Assembly (NCBI GenBank): GCA_964524145.1
Contig: CAZGCA010000039.1
Coordinates: forward strand, 1-52,274
Origin: CAZGCA01 sp964524145
GTDB taxonomy: Bacteria; Hydrogenedentota; CAZGCA01
DNA: 52,274 nucleotides
Reading direction: 5' to 3'
A program made the position numbers and the translations under genes. Shown here in pieces: positions 27,917-36,586 of this stretch. How positions within the stretch are numbered: the stretch's first letter is position 1; each line of letters begins with the position of its first letter. The notes beneath the pieces are model-generated. The model searched no databases. It worked only from the letters and a program-made list of their open reading frames with translations, and was not told where the DNA came from.

Positions 27917-28247
27917 CCCGACGGTGCGTCTCCTGCATATGCGTGACTTCGCACGCAAGGCGCTCCTGATGGTTCACGGCAAGACCAGGACTGATCTGGA
28001 ACAGGATGAGATGCTTTGCCTGGCCCTGACCCATCTCGTCGAACTGGTCGGCGAAGCAGCCAGTCACGTCCCGCGGGAGACACAAGACAAGTATCAGCAA
28101 ATCCCCTGGCCCAAGATTGTCGGCATGCGCAACCGGCTAATCCACGGGTACGACTACGTTGATTATGATATCCTGTGGGATGCGATCACGAGCAACCTGC
28201 CGCCATTGGTAGCTGAACTTGAACGTGTTCTTCCGCCAGAAAACTAA
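27903..28247 (+). CDS. hepT: HepT-type HEPN (DUF86) toxin
   Basis: 114 aa DUF86/HEPN protein. The RNase motif Rx4HxY is intact as RNRLIHGY near residue 77-84, with Tyr84 expected to be the AMPylation site used by MntA. The second conserved region is HLVELVGEAASHVP. In this family the dimer is an RNase toxin. The start overlaps the mntA end by 14 bases, so translation is coupled. It stands alone between glgP-region genes and the mannosidase, flanked downstream by REP palindromes, which fits horizontal acquisition. Confidence 0.9.
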   Translation: MSRHNPTVRLLHMRDFARKALLMVHGKTRTDLEQDEMLCLALTHLVELVGEAASHVPRETQDKYQQIPWPKIVGMRNRLIHGYDYVDYDILWDAITSNLPPLVAELERVLPPEN

Positions 28248-28320
28248 TTCGGCAAGCCGCTGGTTGGTGCTCTATACTTCATAGCGGCACCGTGCTGGCG
28301 AATCAGCTTCGTTACTCGAT

Positions 28321-28337
28321 GCAGGCTGGAAGCCTGC
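28321..28337. repeat. REP hairpin GCAGGCT-GGA-AGCCTGC
   Basis: 17-base palindrome with a 3-base loop. A copy with the loop reversed follows parB at 33776. Both are followed in the same orientation by similar flanking bases (ATTGAACGC, then GAGAG and AAC). Confidence 0.75.
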
Positions 28338-28370
28338 GCTACCCATTGAACGCTTCGAGAGAACTCCACA

Positions 28371-28422
28371 CGTAGCTTGGGCATCGTGCCCAAGGTCTCT
28401 TGGGCGAGACGCCCAAGCTACG
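28371..28422. repeat. Composite REP with ATCGT and GAGAC loops
   Basis: Four alternating copies of CTTGGGC/GCCCAAG make two hairpins with loops ATCGT and GAGAC; the outer arms CGTAGCTTGGGC and GCCCAAGCTACG also pair over 12 bases. The loop sequences and their order match the transposase-linked REP (ATCTT, then GAGAC), although the stems differ. Confidence 0.85.
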
Positions 28423-28518
28423 GAGAATGGCCCGAAGCAAGATGATTATCCTGACGCCGTATGATAAGATCGCGCGACATCATCCGTGCGATATGACACG
28501 AGAACGAAGGGACTTCCA

Positions 28519-30960
28519 ATGGGCGACCTGAAACGGCATACGGTCCACATGATCGGGAACGCGCATATAGACAGCGCGTGGAAGTGGCGCTGGCCCGAGA
28601 GCATCGAAGTCTGCAAGATGACGTTCCGGTCGGCATTGGAAAGGATGAACGAGACCCCGGACTTCACGTTCGCGTGCAGCTCCGCGGCGCACTACCTCTG
28701 GATGGAAGAGAACGCGCCGGACATCTTCGACGAGATCCGTGATCGCGTGCGCGAAGGTCGCTGGGAGATCGTCGGCGGCTGGTGGGTGCAACCGGACATC
28801 AACATACCTTCGGGCGAAGCGTTTGTCCGGCAGGCGCTGTACGCTCAGCGGTACTTCCAGCAGAAGTTCGGCCGGACGGCGACTGTTGGATACAACCCGG
28901 ACAGCTTCGGACATACGGGCGCGTTGCCCCAGCTGCTGGCCAAGTGCGGAATCGATTCCTACGTCTTCTTCCGGCCGGGCCCGCACGAGAAAACCCTTCC
29001 ATCGGGCACGTTCTGGTGGGAATCGCCCGACGGCACCCGGGTGCTCGCGTCGAGACCGCCGCATCATTACGGTTTTTTAGGCGACCGCACGGACATGTTC
29101 GAACGGATCGACGGTGCGTGTCGAGAAACGCCAGCCGGTCTGAACGACGTGCTCTGTTTCTACGGGGTAGGGGACCATGGTGGCGGTCCGACAAAGGAGA
29201 CCATCTCGGCTATCTGTGCCGCACGCGACGACCCGGACATGCCCGGCGTGCAGTTCGGCCTTCTGGGCGAGTTTTTTGCGCGAGCCCGTGCTTCGGACGC
29301 GGAACTGCCCGTTGTGAAGGACGAGCTCCAACACCATGCCTCGGGATGTTACGCGGTTCACTCGCGGATCAAACAACGGAACCGACAGTGCGAACAGTTG
29401 CTCGTCTCGACAGAGAAACTCGCGACACTGGCCGCGGAGATCGCCGATGCGGAACACTCGACCGAGCAGCTCGAGCGTGCGTGGCGGAACGTGCTCTTCA
29501 ACCAGTTCCACGACATACTCGCCGGAACGAGTATCCCGCCGGTCTATGACGATGCCGACGAGATGTACGACGAAAGCGAACGCATCGCTACTACGGTCCG
29601 GGAAGACGCGCTCGACGCCATCCTGGAAAGCATCAACACGCTCGGCGACGGCCAGGCGATAGTCGTCTTCAACCCGACCGCGTGGACGCGCAAGAGTCCT
29701 GTCGAGGTCGAGCTGCGATGGGAGCACAGGCTCGAGTCGATGACGCTGACCGACAGCAACGGCAAGACTGTCCCTTATCAGTTCGTCCAATCGTCGAAAC
29801 CCGACCGAACCGGCTACGTACGCATCGTGTTCGTGGCCGAGGTGCCGTCGCTGGGATATGCCACGTACCGGTGCGTTCCGACGCCAAAACGCGCCTCGAA
29901 AGGTCCGGCTGCGCCCAAAGACGCGAGTGGAATGGAGAACGCGTACTGGCGGCTCGAATTCGATCCCGAGACCGGATGCGTGAAACGCCTTTACGATAAA
30001 CGCGCAAAGATGGACGTGTTCTCGGGTGATGCGGCAGTCCCGGTGGTGATGAAGGATATGAGCGACACTTGGAGCCACGACGTCTTCAGCTTCCACGACG
30101 AGATTGGACGGTTCGCCGATGGGAGCCTCGAGCTCGTCGAGGACGGTCCCGTACGCACCGTGATGCGCGCGAAGAACCGGTACCGGCACTCGACCATCGT
30201 CCAGGACTTTGCGCTCTATCGCAAGGTTCGCACTATCGACTGCCGTATGACCGTGGACTGGCACGAGCAAAGCCAACTGCTTAAACTGGCTTTCCCAGTA
30301 AACGTCGGCAACCCCGTCGCGACGTACGAGACCCCGTACGGCCACATCGTCAGACCGGCAGACGGCGAGGAGGAGCCGGGACAACAGTGGGTTGACGTTA
30401 CGGGAACTGCGATTGGCAACACGACCTATGGGCTGAGTATCCTGAACGATTCGAAATACAGCTTCGACATCTTGGGTTCGACGATGAGCGTGACGGTACT
30501 GCGCAGCCCACCCTATGCTTTACACGATCCGAGAAAGGAGTCATCGAAGCAGCTCTACGAGTACATCGATCAGGGCGTACAGCACCTGGCCTATTCCCTG
30601 GTGCCGCACAGAAACAAATGGCAGAATGCCCGGACCGTGCGGCGAGCTCGCGAACTGAACGCGCCCTTGATCCCGGTCCTCGAATCGAGCCACGACGGCG
30701 ATCTCCCGCACTCGCTTTCGTACCTGCAGGCAACTCCCGAGAACGTGCTGGTAAACGTTGTCAAACGCGCGGAGGATTCCGACGATATCGTGCTGCGGTT
30801 CTACGAGACCGACGGGAAGGCCGCGAACGCCCGCATTCGTATCCCGATCCGCGGCTTCACGTGGGAAGACAAGCTGGGCCCGCACGAAATAACGACGATC
30901 AAGATCACCGAATACGGAGACGCCGTCGAGATCGACATGCTCGAAATGCACGAGATGTAG
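28519..30960 (+). CDS. GH38 alpha-mannosidase
   Basis: 813 aa glycoside hydrolase of family 38. Zinc ligands are in GNAHIDSAW (His16, Asp18); the catalytic nucleophile is Asp128 in GYNPDSFGH; another zinc ligand is the His in NQFHDILAG at about 332. The family cleaves alpha-linked mannose (mannosyl glycerate or N-glycan type substrates) by a retaining mechanism. Central and C-terminal beta-sandwich domains follow from about 380. No signal peptide is seen, so the enzyme is likely cytoplasmic. The ATG at 28519 is preceded by GAAGGGA and begins the conserved strand. It is a single gene; REP elements fill the 270-base gap upstream. Confidence 0.95.
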   Translation: MGDLKRHTVHMIGNAHIDSAWKWRWPESIEVCKMTFRSALERMNETPDFTFACSSAAHYLWMEENAPDIFDEIRDRVREGRWEIVGGWWVQPDINIPSGEAFVRQALYAQRYFQQKFGRTATVGYNPDSFGHTGALPQLLAKCGIDSYVFFRPGPHEKTLPSGTFWWESPDGTRVLASRPPHHYGFLGDRTDMFERIDGACRETPAGLNDVLCFYGVGDHGGGPTKETISAICAARDDPDMPGVQFGLLGEFFARARASDAELPVVKDELQHHASGCYAVHSRIKQRNRQCEQLLVSTEKLATLAAEIADAEHSTEQLERAWRNVLFNQFHDILAGTSIPPVYDDADEMYDESERIATTVREDALDAILESINTLGDGQAIVVFNPTAWTRKSPVEVELRWEHRLESMTLTDSNGKTVPYQFVQSSKPDRTGYVRIVFVAEVPSLGYATYRCVPTPKRASKGPAAPKDASGMENAYWRLEFDPETGCVKRLYDKRAKMDVFSGDAAVPVVMKDMSDTWSHDVFSFHDEIGRFADGSLELVEDGPVRTVMRAKNRYRHSTIVQDFALYRKVRTIDCRMTVDWHEQSQLLKLAFPVNVGNPVATYETPYGHIVRPADGEEEPGQQWVDVTGTAIGNTTYGLSILNDSKYSFDILGSTMSVTVLRSPPYALHDPRKESSKQLYEYIDQGVQHLAYSLVPHRNKWQNARTVRRARELNAPLIPVLESSHDGDLPHSLSYLQATPENVLVNVVKRAEDSDDIVLRFYETDGKAANARIRIPIRGFTWEDKLGPHEITTIKITEYGDAVEIDMLEMHEM

Positions 30961-31058
30961 ACCGATGGCCGGACGCGCACCTAAACGGGATTGGTGACCG
31001 TCTACGTGAAAGCAACGCTTAACAACTGGGGCAAGTTCTCAAACCATCCACTGAGACT

Positions 31059-31147
31059 GTCATTCTGAGCGAAGCGAAGAATCTCGCTTTTTCGGCGCTA
31101 CGTGTACAATCGAGATTCTTCGTCCGCCAGAGCGGACTCAGAATGAC
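31059..31147. repeat. Nested inverted-repeat element downstream of the mannosidase
   Basis: Outer arms GTCATTCTGAG (31059-31069) and CTCAGAATGAC (31137-31147) pair over 11 bases. Inner arms GAAGAATCTCG (31076-31086) and CGAGATTCTTC (31111-31121) pair over another 11. This form is a widespread intergenic palindrome type and may serve as a bidirectional transcript end. The rest of the 461-base gap holds only the DUF1638 promoter. Confidence 0.8.
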
Positions 31148-31364
31148 AACTCAATAGGGTTGTGTGGTCAAGAATTGCAGCGCAATCACCCGTCGAGGTA
31201 TCGGGCTTCCGGCTTGAGGTCGAGGTTCTCGCTGGGGTCGTCTTCATATCGGTACCACGGTTGAAGAAAATGCAGGAAACGTGTATTGTTATGGCAGTCG
31301 AAGAGGCCGAGCCGGACGGCTCGTACCGCATGTCAGCAGTTGAGGTACCAACTGTTGAGCACGG

Positions 31365-31393
31365 TTGACTTCCGGTACTCGTGTGGCTAGAAT
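31365..31393 (+). promoter_or_regulatory. Promoter for the DUF1638-parA-parB operon
   Basis: TTGACT, 17-base spacer, TAGAAT, with the start point near 31400. It supports the ATG at 31423 over a GTG at 31381, which would lie inside the promoter. Confidence 0.6.
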
Positions 31394-31422
31394 ATGCTGG
31401 TTCTGTTGGGATCGGTTTTCAT

Positions 31423-32130
31423 ATGAATTTGTCTCTGATATTCTGCAAGGTTCTGTACCGCGAATTCTGCCATTTCGTGGCGCACTCGCGCAACATTGTT
31501 GACATGCGTCCGTTGCCTCAAGGGCTCCACAACACACCCGACATATTGCGGGAGAAAGTCCAGGCGGAGATAGACATTGTTGACAAGGAGGATTACGACG
31601 CGATACTCATCGGATACGGCTTGTGCAGCAACGGCACGATAGGGTTGTCGTCGTCCAAGCACAGGCTTGTCATACCGCGTGCTCACGATTGCATAACACT
31701 GTTTCTCGGTTCGAAGGAGCGATATCGGAAGTATTTCGATAGTCATCCTGGAACGTACTGGTACACGCCCGGCTGGATAGAGCAGAGCACGCAGCCCGGC
31801 GCCGAACGTCTTGAAGCCATTTACAGCGCGTACGTCGAGAAATACGGGGAGGATAACGCCCATTACCTTATGGAGGTCGAGCAAGCATGGATCAAGGAGT
31901 ACTCTCGCGCGACGTACGTTGACCTTGGCATGCCGGAGACGGATCGGTACCGGAAGTACACGAAACGGTGCGCCGAGTTTCTGCGATGGAAGTATGACGA
32001 GCAGCCCGGCGACCCGAGTCTGGTTCGCGACTTCATTGAAGGTGAATGGGACGAAGAACGGTTCCTCGTCCTCGAGCCCGGCCAGCAGGTGGCTGCGAAG
32101 TATGACGAAACGGTGCTGAACGCCAAATGA
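31423..32130 (+). CDS. DUF1638-family protein
   Basis: 235 aa. It has the family pattern: N-terminal strand ending ACK-like in IFCKVLYREF, then DAILIGYGLCSNGTIGL and LVIPRAHDCITLFLGSKERY with Cys and His residues that could bind a metal or cofactor. DUF1638 has been linked in other genomes to corrinoid methyl-transfer loci, but no biochemical role is known to me. The ATG at 31423 aligns with the family N-terminus and lies just after the promoter. The gene ends in a four-base overlap (ATGA) with parA, so it is translationally coupled to chromosome partition genes, an unusual partner. The function here is unknown. Confidence 0.8.
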   Translation: MNLSLIFCKVLYREFCHFVAHSRNIVDMRPLPQGLHNTPDILREKVQAEIDIVDKEDYDAILIGYGLCSNGTIGLSSSKHRLVIPRAHDCITLFLGSKERYRKYFDSHPGTYWYTPGWIEQSTQPGAERLEAIYSAYVEKYGEDNAHYLMEVEQAWIKEYSRATYVDLGMPETDRYRKYTKRCAEFLRWKYDEQPGDPSLVRDFIEGEWDEERFLVLEPGQQVAAKYDETVLNAK

Positions 32131-32915
32131 TAGAAGAGGCTGCAACACGTATAATAGCTGTCGCGAACCAGAAAGGCGGAGTGGGCAAGACGACGACCGC
32201 TATAAACCTTGCGGCGTGTGTTGCGGCAGCCGAACGGCGTGTCCTGCTCGTGGACCTCGACCCTCAGGGCAATGCCACCGGCGGACTCGGCATCGACAAG
32301 AACGGGCTCGCGAGCACGATCTATGACGTCATTGTCGGCCGGGCGACGATGGACGGCGCAACACACGACACCATGGTCGAGACGCTCAAGATCGTACCCT
32401 CCAACCATCATTTGACCGGAGCTACAGTTGAACTCGTGGACGCGCCACGTCGCGAGTTTCGTGTCAAGGAGGCGGTCCAGAGCGTTGCCCACAAGTACGA
32501 CTTCATCTTCATAGACTGTCCGCCATCGCTGGGGTTGTTGACACTCAACGGTCTCGTGGCCGCACGCTCGATCCTGATCCCGCTGCAATGCGAGTTCTAC
32601 GCGCTCGAAGGTGTCACGCAACTGCTCGATACTATCAACCTCGTACGAACCCGGCTTAACCCGACTTTGAAGGTAGAAGGTGTGCTGCTCACCATGCACG
32701 ACCAGCGCACGAACCTTTCCAAGCAGGTGGCCGATGAGGTACGATCGTATTTCGGAGAAAAGACCTACAACGTGTACGTACCACGCAACGTGAGTCTGAG
32801 CGAAGCGCCGAGCTTTGGGCGGCCGGTAATATTTCACGATTTGAAGTGTGCCGGTTCGATTGCATACCTGGCGCTTGCACAAGAGGTTCTCGCCGATGGC
32901 AGGCAAGACTGGTAA
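32127..32915 (+). CDS. parA: ParA/Soj chromosome-partition ATPase
   Basis: 262 aa. The deviant Walker A motif KGGVGKTT is at 16-23, motif A' is DLDPQGNATGGLG and Walker B is FIFIDCPPSLGLL. ParA binds DNA non-specifically as an ATP dimer and moves ParB-parS complexes. There is no N-terminal DNA-binding domain, as expected for the chromosomal Soj class. It overlaps the DUF1638 gene by four bases and parB by 20 bases. No canonical parS site (TGTTTCACGTGAAACA) was noticed in the window. Confidence 0.95.
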   Translation: MIEEAATRIIAVANQKGGVGKTTTAINLAACVAAAERRVLLVDLDPQGNATGGLGIDKNGLASTIYDVIVGRATMDGATHDTMVETLKIVPSNHHLTGATVELVDAPRREFRVKEAVQSVAHKYDFIFIDCPPSLGLLTLNGLVAARSILIPLQCEFYALEGVTQLLDTINLVRTRLNPTLKVEGVLLTMHDQRTNLSKQVADEVRSYFGEKTYNVYVPRNVSLSEAPSFGRPVIFHDLKCAGSIAYLALAQEVLADGRQDW

Positions 32916-33774
32916 GAAAAAGGCGTTGGGCCGCGGGTTGGACGCGCTGATCCGCGAGAACCCGCTCGTCATCGAGACGGTGGCCGCTGAGAAGGAGGCC
33001 GGGGCCCGAGAGCTGCCCATCGCCGATATCGTCCCGAACAGGTACCAGCCGCGGCAGGAGTTCCACGACGAAACGCTTCAAGAGCTTGCCGGTTCAATTC
33101 GCGAGAACGGGGTTATCCAACCGATAGCCGTGCGCCCCCTGGATGATGGATATGAGCTGATATCCGGTGAACGAAGGTTGAAGGCCGCCTCGATGGCCGG
33201 GCTGGAGACCATACCCGCGATAACGATGGACGTGACTGATGAGGAACAGTTGCGACTGTCGCTCGTCGAGAACATCCAGAGGGAGGACCTCGACCCGATC
33301 GAACGGGCCCAGGCGTATCGCCGGCTGATGGACGAGTTCGAATTCACGCAGGAAGAGCTTTCCGGCAAGGTGGGCAAGAAGCGGAGCTCGATAGCAAACA
33401 CTGTGCGGTTGTTGACGCTGCCGCAAGAGATCCAGCTCGAGATAAAGTCAGGCGCCGTGACGATGGGCCATGCAAAAGCTATCCTGGCGTTCGAACATGT
33501 TGATGAACAGCTTGCTGCGTGCCGCAAGATCGTTTCTGAAGGGCTGTCTGTTCGTGCGGCGGAGAAGCTCACGGAGAAACGCAAGAAAAAGACCGTGCCC
33601 GTGCCGGCCGAGAAGGACGTGCACGTCGCTGCCATCGAGGACGAACTGCGCGAAGCGTTCGGCACGCGGGTCAACATTGTCCAGCGAGGCGACCGGGGTA
33701 AGGTGGAGATAGAGTACTACAACGCCGACGATCTCGAACGTATTATCGACTTACTGCGACAGCGCAACCTGTAG
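32896..33774 (+). CDS. parB: ParB/Spo0J partition protein
   Basis: 292 aa CTPase and parS-binding protein. It starts with the typical MAGKTGKKKALGRGLDALI. The ParB N-terminal nuclease-like fold includes ADIVPNRYQPRQEF and ENGVIQPIAVRP, and the CTP-binding motif SGERRLKAA is present. A helix-turn-helix region lies at about 120-200 (LVENIQREDLDPIERAQAY), and a C-terminal dimerisation domain ends RIIDLLRQRNL. The start at 32896 lies inside the parA end, with AGAGG upstream. A REP hairpin begins immediately after the stop codon. Confidence 0.95.
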   Translation: MAGKTGKKKALGRGLDALIRENPLVIETVAAEKEAGARELPIADIVPNRYQPRQEFHDETLQELAGSIRENGVIQPIAVRPLDDGYELISGERRLKAASMAGLETIPAITMDVTDEEQLRLSLVENIQREDLDPIERAQAYRRLMDEFEFTQEELSGKVGKKRSSIANTVRLLTLPQEIQLEIKSGAVTMGHAKAILAFEHVDEQLAACRKIVSEGLSVRAAEKLTEKRKKKTVPVPAEKDVHVAAIEDELREAFGTRVNIVQRGDRGKVEIEYYNADDLERIIDLLRQRNL

Positions 33775-33775
33775 C

Positions 33776-33792
33776 GCAGGCTTCCAGCCTGC
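33776..33792. repeat. REP hairpin after parB
   Basis: GCAGGCT-TCC-AGCCTGC starts two bases after the parB stop. It is the reverse-loop copy of the palindrome at 28321 and could stabilise the parB mRNA end; no T-run follows, so it is not a classic terminator. Confidence 0.7.
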
Positions 33793-33830
33793 ATTATTGA
33801 ACGCATCTGAGAGGAACAGGAAAACCGACC

Positions 33831-35111
33831 GTGTTAGATATCAAATTCATTCGCGAGAATCCCGACGCAGTACGCGAGACGTTGCAAAAACGCGGTATGG
33901 AAGCAGACGTCGAGCGGCTGATCGCTGCGGACGACTCGAGACGCGATCTTCTCTATGAAGTCGAACAACTGCGCGCCGACCGGAACCGCACCTCTGAGGC
34001 TATCGCCGCGAAGAAGAAGCAGAAAGAGGACGCGTCCGAGGACGTCGAGAGGATGCGCGGCGTCTCGGCGAAAATCAAGGAGATCGAATCCCGCGTTCGA
34101 GAAGTCGAGAGCGAGTTCAGAACCCTCATGCTCGGCGTACCGAACATCCCCGACGAGACGGTGCCCGTGGGCGTGGAAGAGAGCGACAACCGCGTCGAGT
34201 GGTCATGGGGCGAGCCGCCCGAGTTCGACTTCGAGCCGAAACACCATGCCGATCTTGGCGAAGAGCTGGGAATACTGGATTTCAAGCGGTCCGGGAAACT
34301 CAGCGGCACCCGGTTCGCCGTGTATCGCGGTCCCGGAGCGCAGCTCGAACGAGCGCTCATCACGTTCATGCTCGACCTCCACACGCAGGAACACGGCTAC
34401 GAAGAGTACCTGCCGCCGTTCCTGGTGACGTCACAGACGATGGAGGGTACGGGCCAACTGCCGAAGTTTGCCGAGGATTCGTTTAAGTGCGAAGGGCACG
34501 ACCTCTGGCTAATACCGACAGCCGAGGTTCCGCTGACAAACCTGCACAGGGACGAGATACTCGACGGGCGGCAACTGCCGTTGCGCTACGTGGCGTTTAC
34601 TCCGTGTTTTCGGGCCGAAGCGGGCGCGCACGGGAAGGACACGCGCGGCCTCATACGCAACCACCAGTTCAACAAGGTGGAGCTGGTGAAGTTCTCTGCT
34701 CCTGACAACTCCTACGATGAGCTCGAATCACTGACCAAGAACGCCGAAGAGGTGCTCAAACGCCTCGAGTTGCCGTACCGCGTCGTCTCTCTCTGCTCGG
34801 GCGACCTGGGGTTCTCTGCCGCAAAGACCTACGACATAGAGGTCTGGTTGCCGGGGCAGGAACGGTACCGGGAGATATCGTCCTGCAGCAACTTCACCGA
34901 TTTCCAGGCACGGCGCGCGAACATCAAGTTCAGGCGCGAGCCCAAAGCTCGGCCCGAGCACGTCCACACACTTAACGGGTCAGGGCTGGCAGTCGGCCGC
35001 ACTCTGGTCGCTGTGCTCGAAAACTTTCAGCAGAAGAACGGCACGGTGATCGTTCCTGAGGCTCTTCAGCCGTACATGGGCGGATTGCGCACGATCGAGA
35101 GAATCATCTAA
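33831..35111 (+). CDS. serS: Seryl-tRNA synthetase
   Basis: 426 aa class II synthetase that charges tRNA-Ser. The N-terminal coiled-coil arm spans about 30-105. Motif 2 is CFRAEAGAHGKDTRGLIRNH and motif 3 is GSGLAVGRTLVAVLENFQ; TAEVPLTNLHRDEIL is also conserved. The length is typical. The start is GTG at 33831 with GAGAGGA and AGGA upstream, giving VLDIKFIREN as expected. It follows parB after 56 bases and may be cotranscribed. Confidence 0.97.
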   Translation: MLDIKFIRENPDAVRETLQKRGMEADVERLIAADDSRRDLLYEVEQLRADRNRTSEAIAAKKKQKEDASEDVERMRGVSAKIKEIESRVREVESEFRTLMLGVPNIPDETVPVGVEESDNRVEWSWGEPPEFDFEPKHHADLGEELGILDFKRSGKLSGTRFAVYRGPGAQLERALITFMLDLHTQEHGYEEYLPPFLVTSQTMEGTGQLPKFAEDSFKCEGHDLWLIPTAEVPLTNLHRDEILDGRQLPLRYVAFTPCFRAEAGAHGKDTRGLIRNHQFNKVELVKFSAPDNSYDELESLTKNAEEVLKRLELPYRVVSLCSGDLGFSAAKTYDIEVWLPGQERYREISSCSNFTDFQARRANIKFRREPKARPEHVHTLNGSGLAVGRTLVAVLENFQQKNGTVIVPEALQPYMGGLRTIERII

Positions 35112-35149
35112 TCCCCCTGCTGAACCTTCGGTTCGGAGCGCAGGTGTTG

Positions 35150-35959
35150 TCAGCGAGGCGAACCGGAAGCTCCCGGCGGGAGGGGAGATGGTAGCGACGG
35201 CTCCCGGGGACCGTCAGGTAAAGGCGGCGGGAGTTGCGGGCGGGGAGGGCGGACCTCTTGACGACCGAGTCCGCGCCCTCTGAGCCTTCGCAACAGCTCA
35301 TCAGGGGGAGGCCCGTTTCCCTGCTGGACCATCCTGCGCACCCGTTCCACCATCGTCATGAGGTCGCGCCGGAAACGCTGTTTGAAGATGATGAGCTTGA
35401 CTTTCTGCTCGGGTTCAAGCAGATCCAGAATGCGCCGCTCACTGTCCCGCGACAACCCATGCAATTCGTCGGCGATCCTATCAAGCTCCTCCATGCTTTC
35501 ATCGACAGACTGCGGGCTGAAACTCTCGTCTTTCACCATGCTGCGCAACCTGCGGAAGGCTTCCTGTCGGCGCTGTGTCAGGTCGCGCGTCGACTCTTCC
35601 TGCTCGCTCTCGATAGCCGTAATCCGCGCTGCCTGTTCCTCCGTGAGACTCAGCTCTCGCGTCATGAGCACCATACGGACGGCCCTGATGAGCCCTTGCA
35701 TGTCCTGACCGCCGAGCCTGCCCTTCACATCGTCCGGCATAAGCAGAGCGCCGCCAAGCCCGTTACGACCGGGGGAATGCACGCCCATTCTCCCTCTGCC
35801 CAATCGCTCATCAGGCGGAAGAGGCGGTAGCGGTCGAATATCTTGATCTTCAAGTCTCGGACCTGCTCCGCGCCCTTGTCTCTGAGCAGCGGCTTCGTTG
35901 CTGCACAAGACCGTGCAGACAGCAACCAGGCCCACAATCGCAATCGTTCTCCCACTCAT
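35150..35959 (-). CDS. Spy/CpxP-like periplasmic protein
   Basis: 269 aa with a signal peptide at about 1-25 (ending AAA before QRQG). The central helical part (about 85-200) carries the LTxEQ-type motif LSLTEEQAARI, then long charged helices that fit the Spy/CpxP/ZraP fold. The flanks are proline- and arginine-rich (35-70 and 215-269), longer than in the classical family. Spy-like proteins are periplasmic chaperones or metal-linked stress sensors. The ATG at 35959 has GGAGG about 11 bases upstream. It is the last gene of a sigma/anti-sigma unit, 13 bases after the anti-sigma gene, so it may be a stress output or a third control element. Confidence 0.75.
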   Translation of the reverse strand: MSGRTIAIVGLVAVCTVLCSNEAAAQRQGRGAGPRLEDQDIRPLPPLPPDERLGRGRMGVHSPGRNGLGGALLMPDDVKGRLGGQDMQGLIRAVRMVLMTRELSLTEEQAARITAIESEQEESTRDLTQRRQEAFRRLRSMVKDESFSPQSVDESMEELDRIADELHGLSRDSERRILDLLEPEQKVKLIIFKQRFRRDLMTMVERVRRMVQQGNGPPPDELLRRLRGRGLGRQEVRPPRPQLPPPLPDGPREPSLPSPLPPGASGSPR

Positions 35960-35972
35960 TTCTCACATCCTC

Positions 35973-36581
35973 CTATCCGATAGCAGCATCGTCAGAGCTA
36001 TCCATGTATTCCAGAAGCATATCGCGCAAGTACTCCTTGCCTTCTGTAGGAAGATCATCGACGACAAACTCGATGGTCTCCATCTCCTCAAGCAGCGACG
36101 GCTCGGTCTCTGCTAGGATAGCATCCCAGTATCCGTTGTACTCACTGTCAGCACCAGTCTCGGCCAGGAACTCGACAAAGACCTGGTAGAGCTCCGTTCC
36201 TTCGAGGTCGATCTCAGCAACTGTTGTACCCGGGGGTATTCTCCGAACCGGACCACCTCCACGCAGTTGAGAGATTGCCAGTATGGCAACAAGAAAAAAT
36301 GCCGCTGCCGCAACCGCCAACTTCCAGTGGACTGTCTGCGGCACCGGCAACGGAAGCTTGGCCTCGGCACGCACGCGGCGCATCACGACCTGGGCAAAAT
36401 CGTCGGGCGGAACAAACGCCGGTTGCTCGGACAAGGTCTGTCTCAAGGAATCGATCTCGCGATACGCGGCCGCACACGCTTCGCACTGGGAGACGTGCTG
36501 CTGCACTCGCTGGGCCTGCTTCTCGTTGAGCATGCCATCCGCAAACTCCGAAAGCAACCGACGAACCTTCCTGCAACGCAT
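35973..36581 (-). CDS. Anti-sigma factor with zinc-finger (zf-HC2) domain
   Basis: 202 aa from the ATG at 36581. The N-terminal zinc-binding anti-sigma domain contains HVSQCEACAAAY (the HxxxCxxC motif) after Cys3. A membrane helix WKLAVAAAAFFLVAILAI lies at about 108-125 and the acidic C-terminus (about 150-202) would be periplasmic. It should hold the ECF sigma factor at the membrane until a signal arrives. The gene starts six bases after the sigma stop codon. Earlier in-frame starts would overlap the sigma gene and lack support. Confidence 0.9.
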   Translation of the reverse strand: MRCRKVRRLLSEFADGMLNEKQAQRVQQHVSQCEACAAAYREIDSLRQTLSEQPAFVPPDDFAQVVMRRVRAEAKLPLPVPQTVHWKLAVAAAAFFLVAILAISQLRGGGPVRRIPPGTTVAEIDLEGTELYQVFVEFLAETGADSEYNGYWDAILAETEPSLLEEMETIEFVVDDLPTEGKEYLRDMLLEYMDSSDDAAIG

Positions 36582-36586
36582 CGCAT

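Noticed and set aside
31162..31368. 68-codon GTG-started frame upstream of DUF1638
   Set aside because: No ribosome site, no recognisable fold, and it runs into the DUF1638 promoter.
32127..33774. parS or replication origin near parAB
   Set aside because: No TGTTTCACGTGAAACA-like site and no run of DnaA boxes was seen nearby; an origin cannot be claimed.
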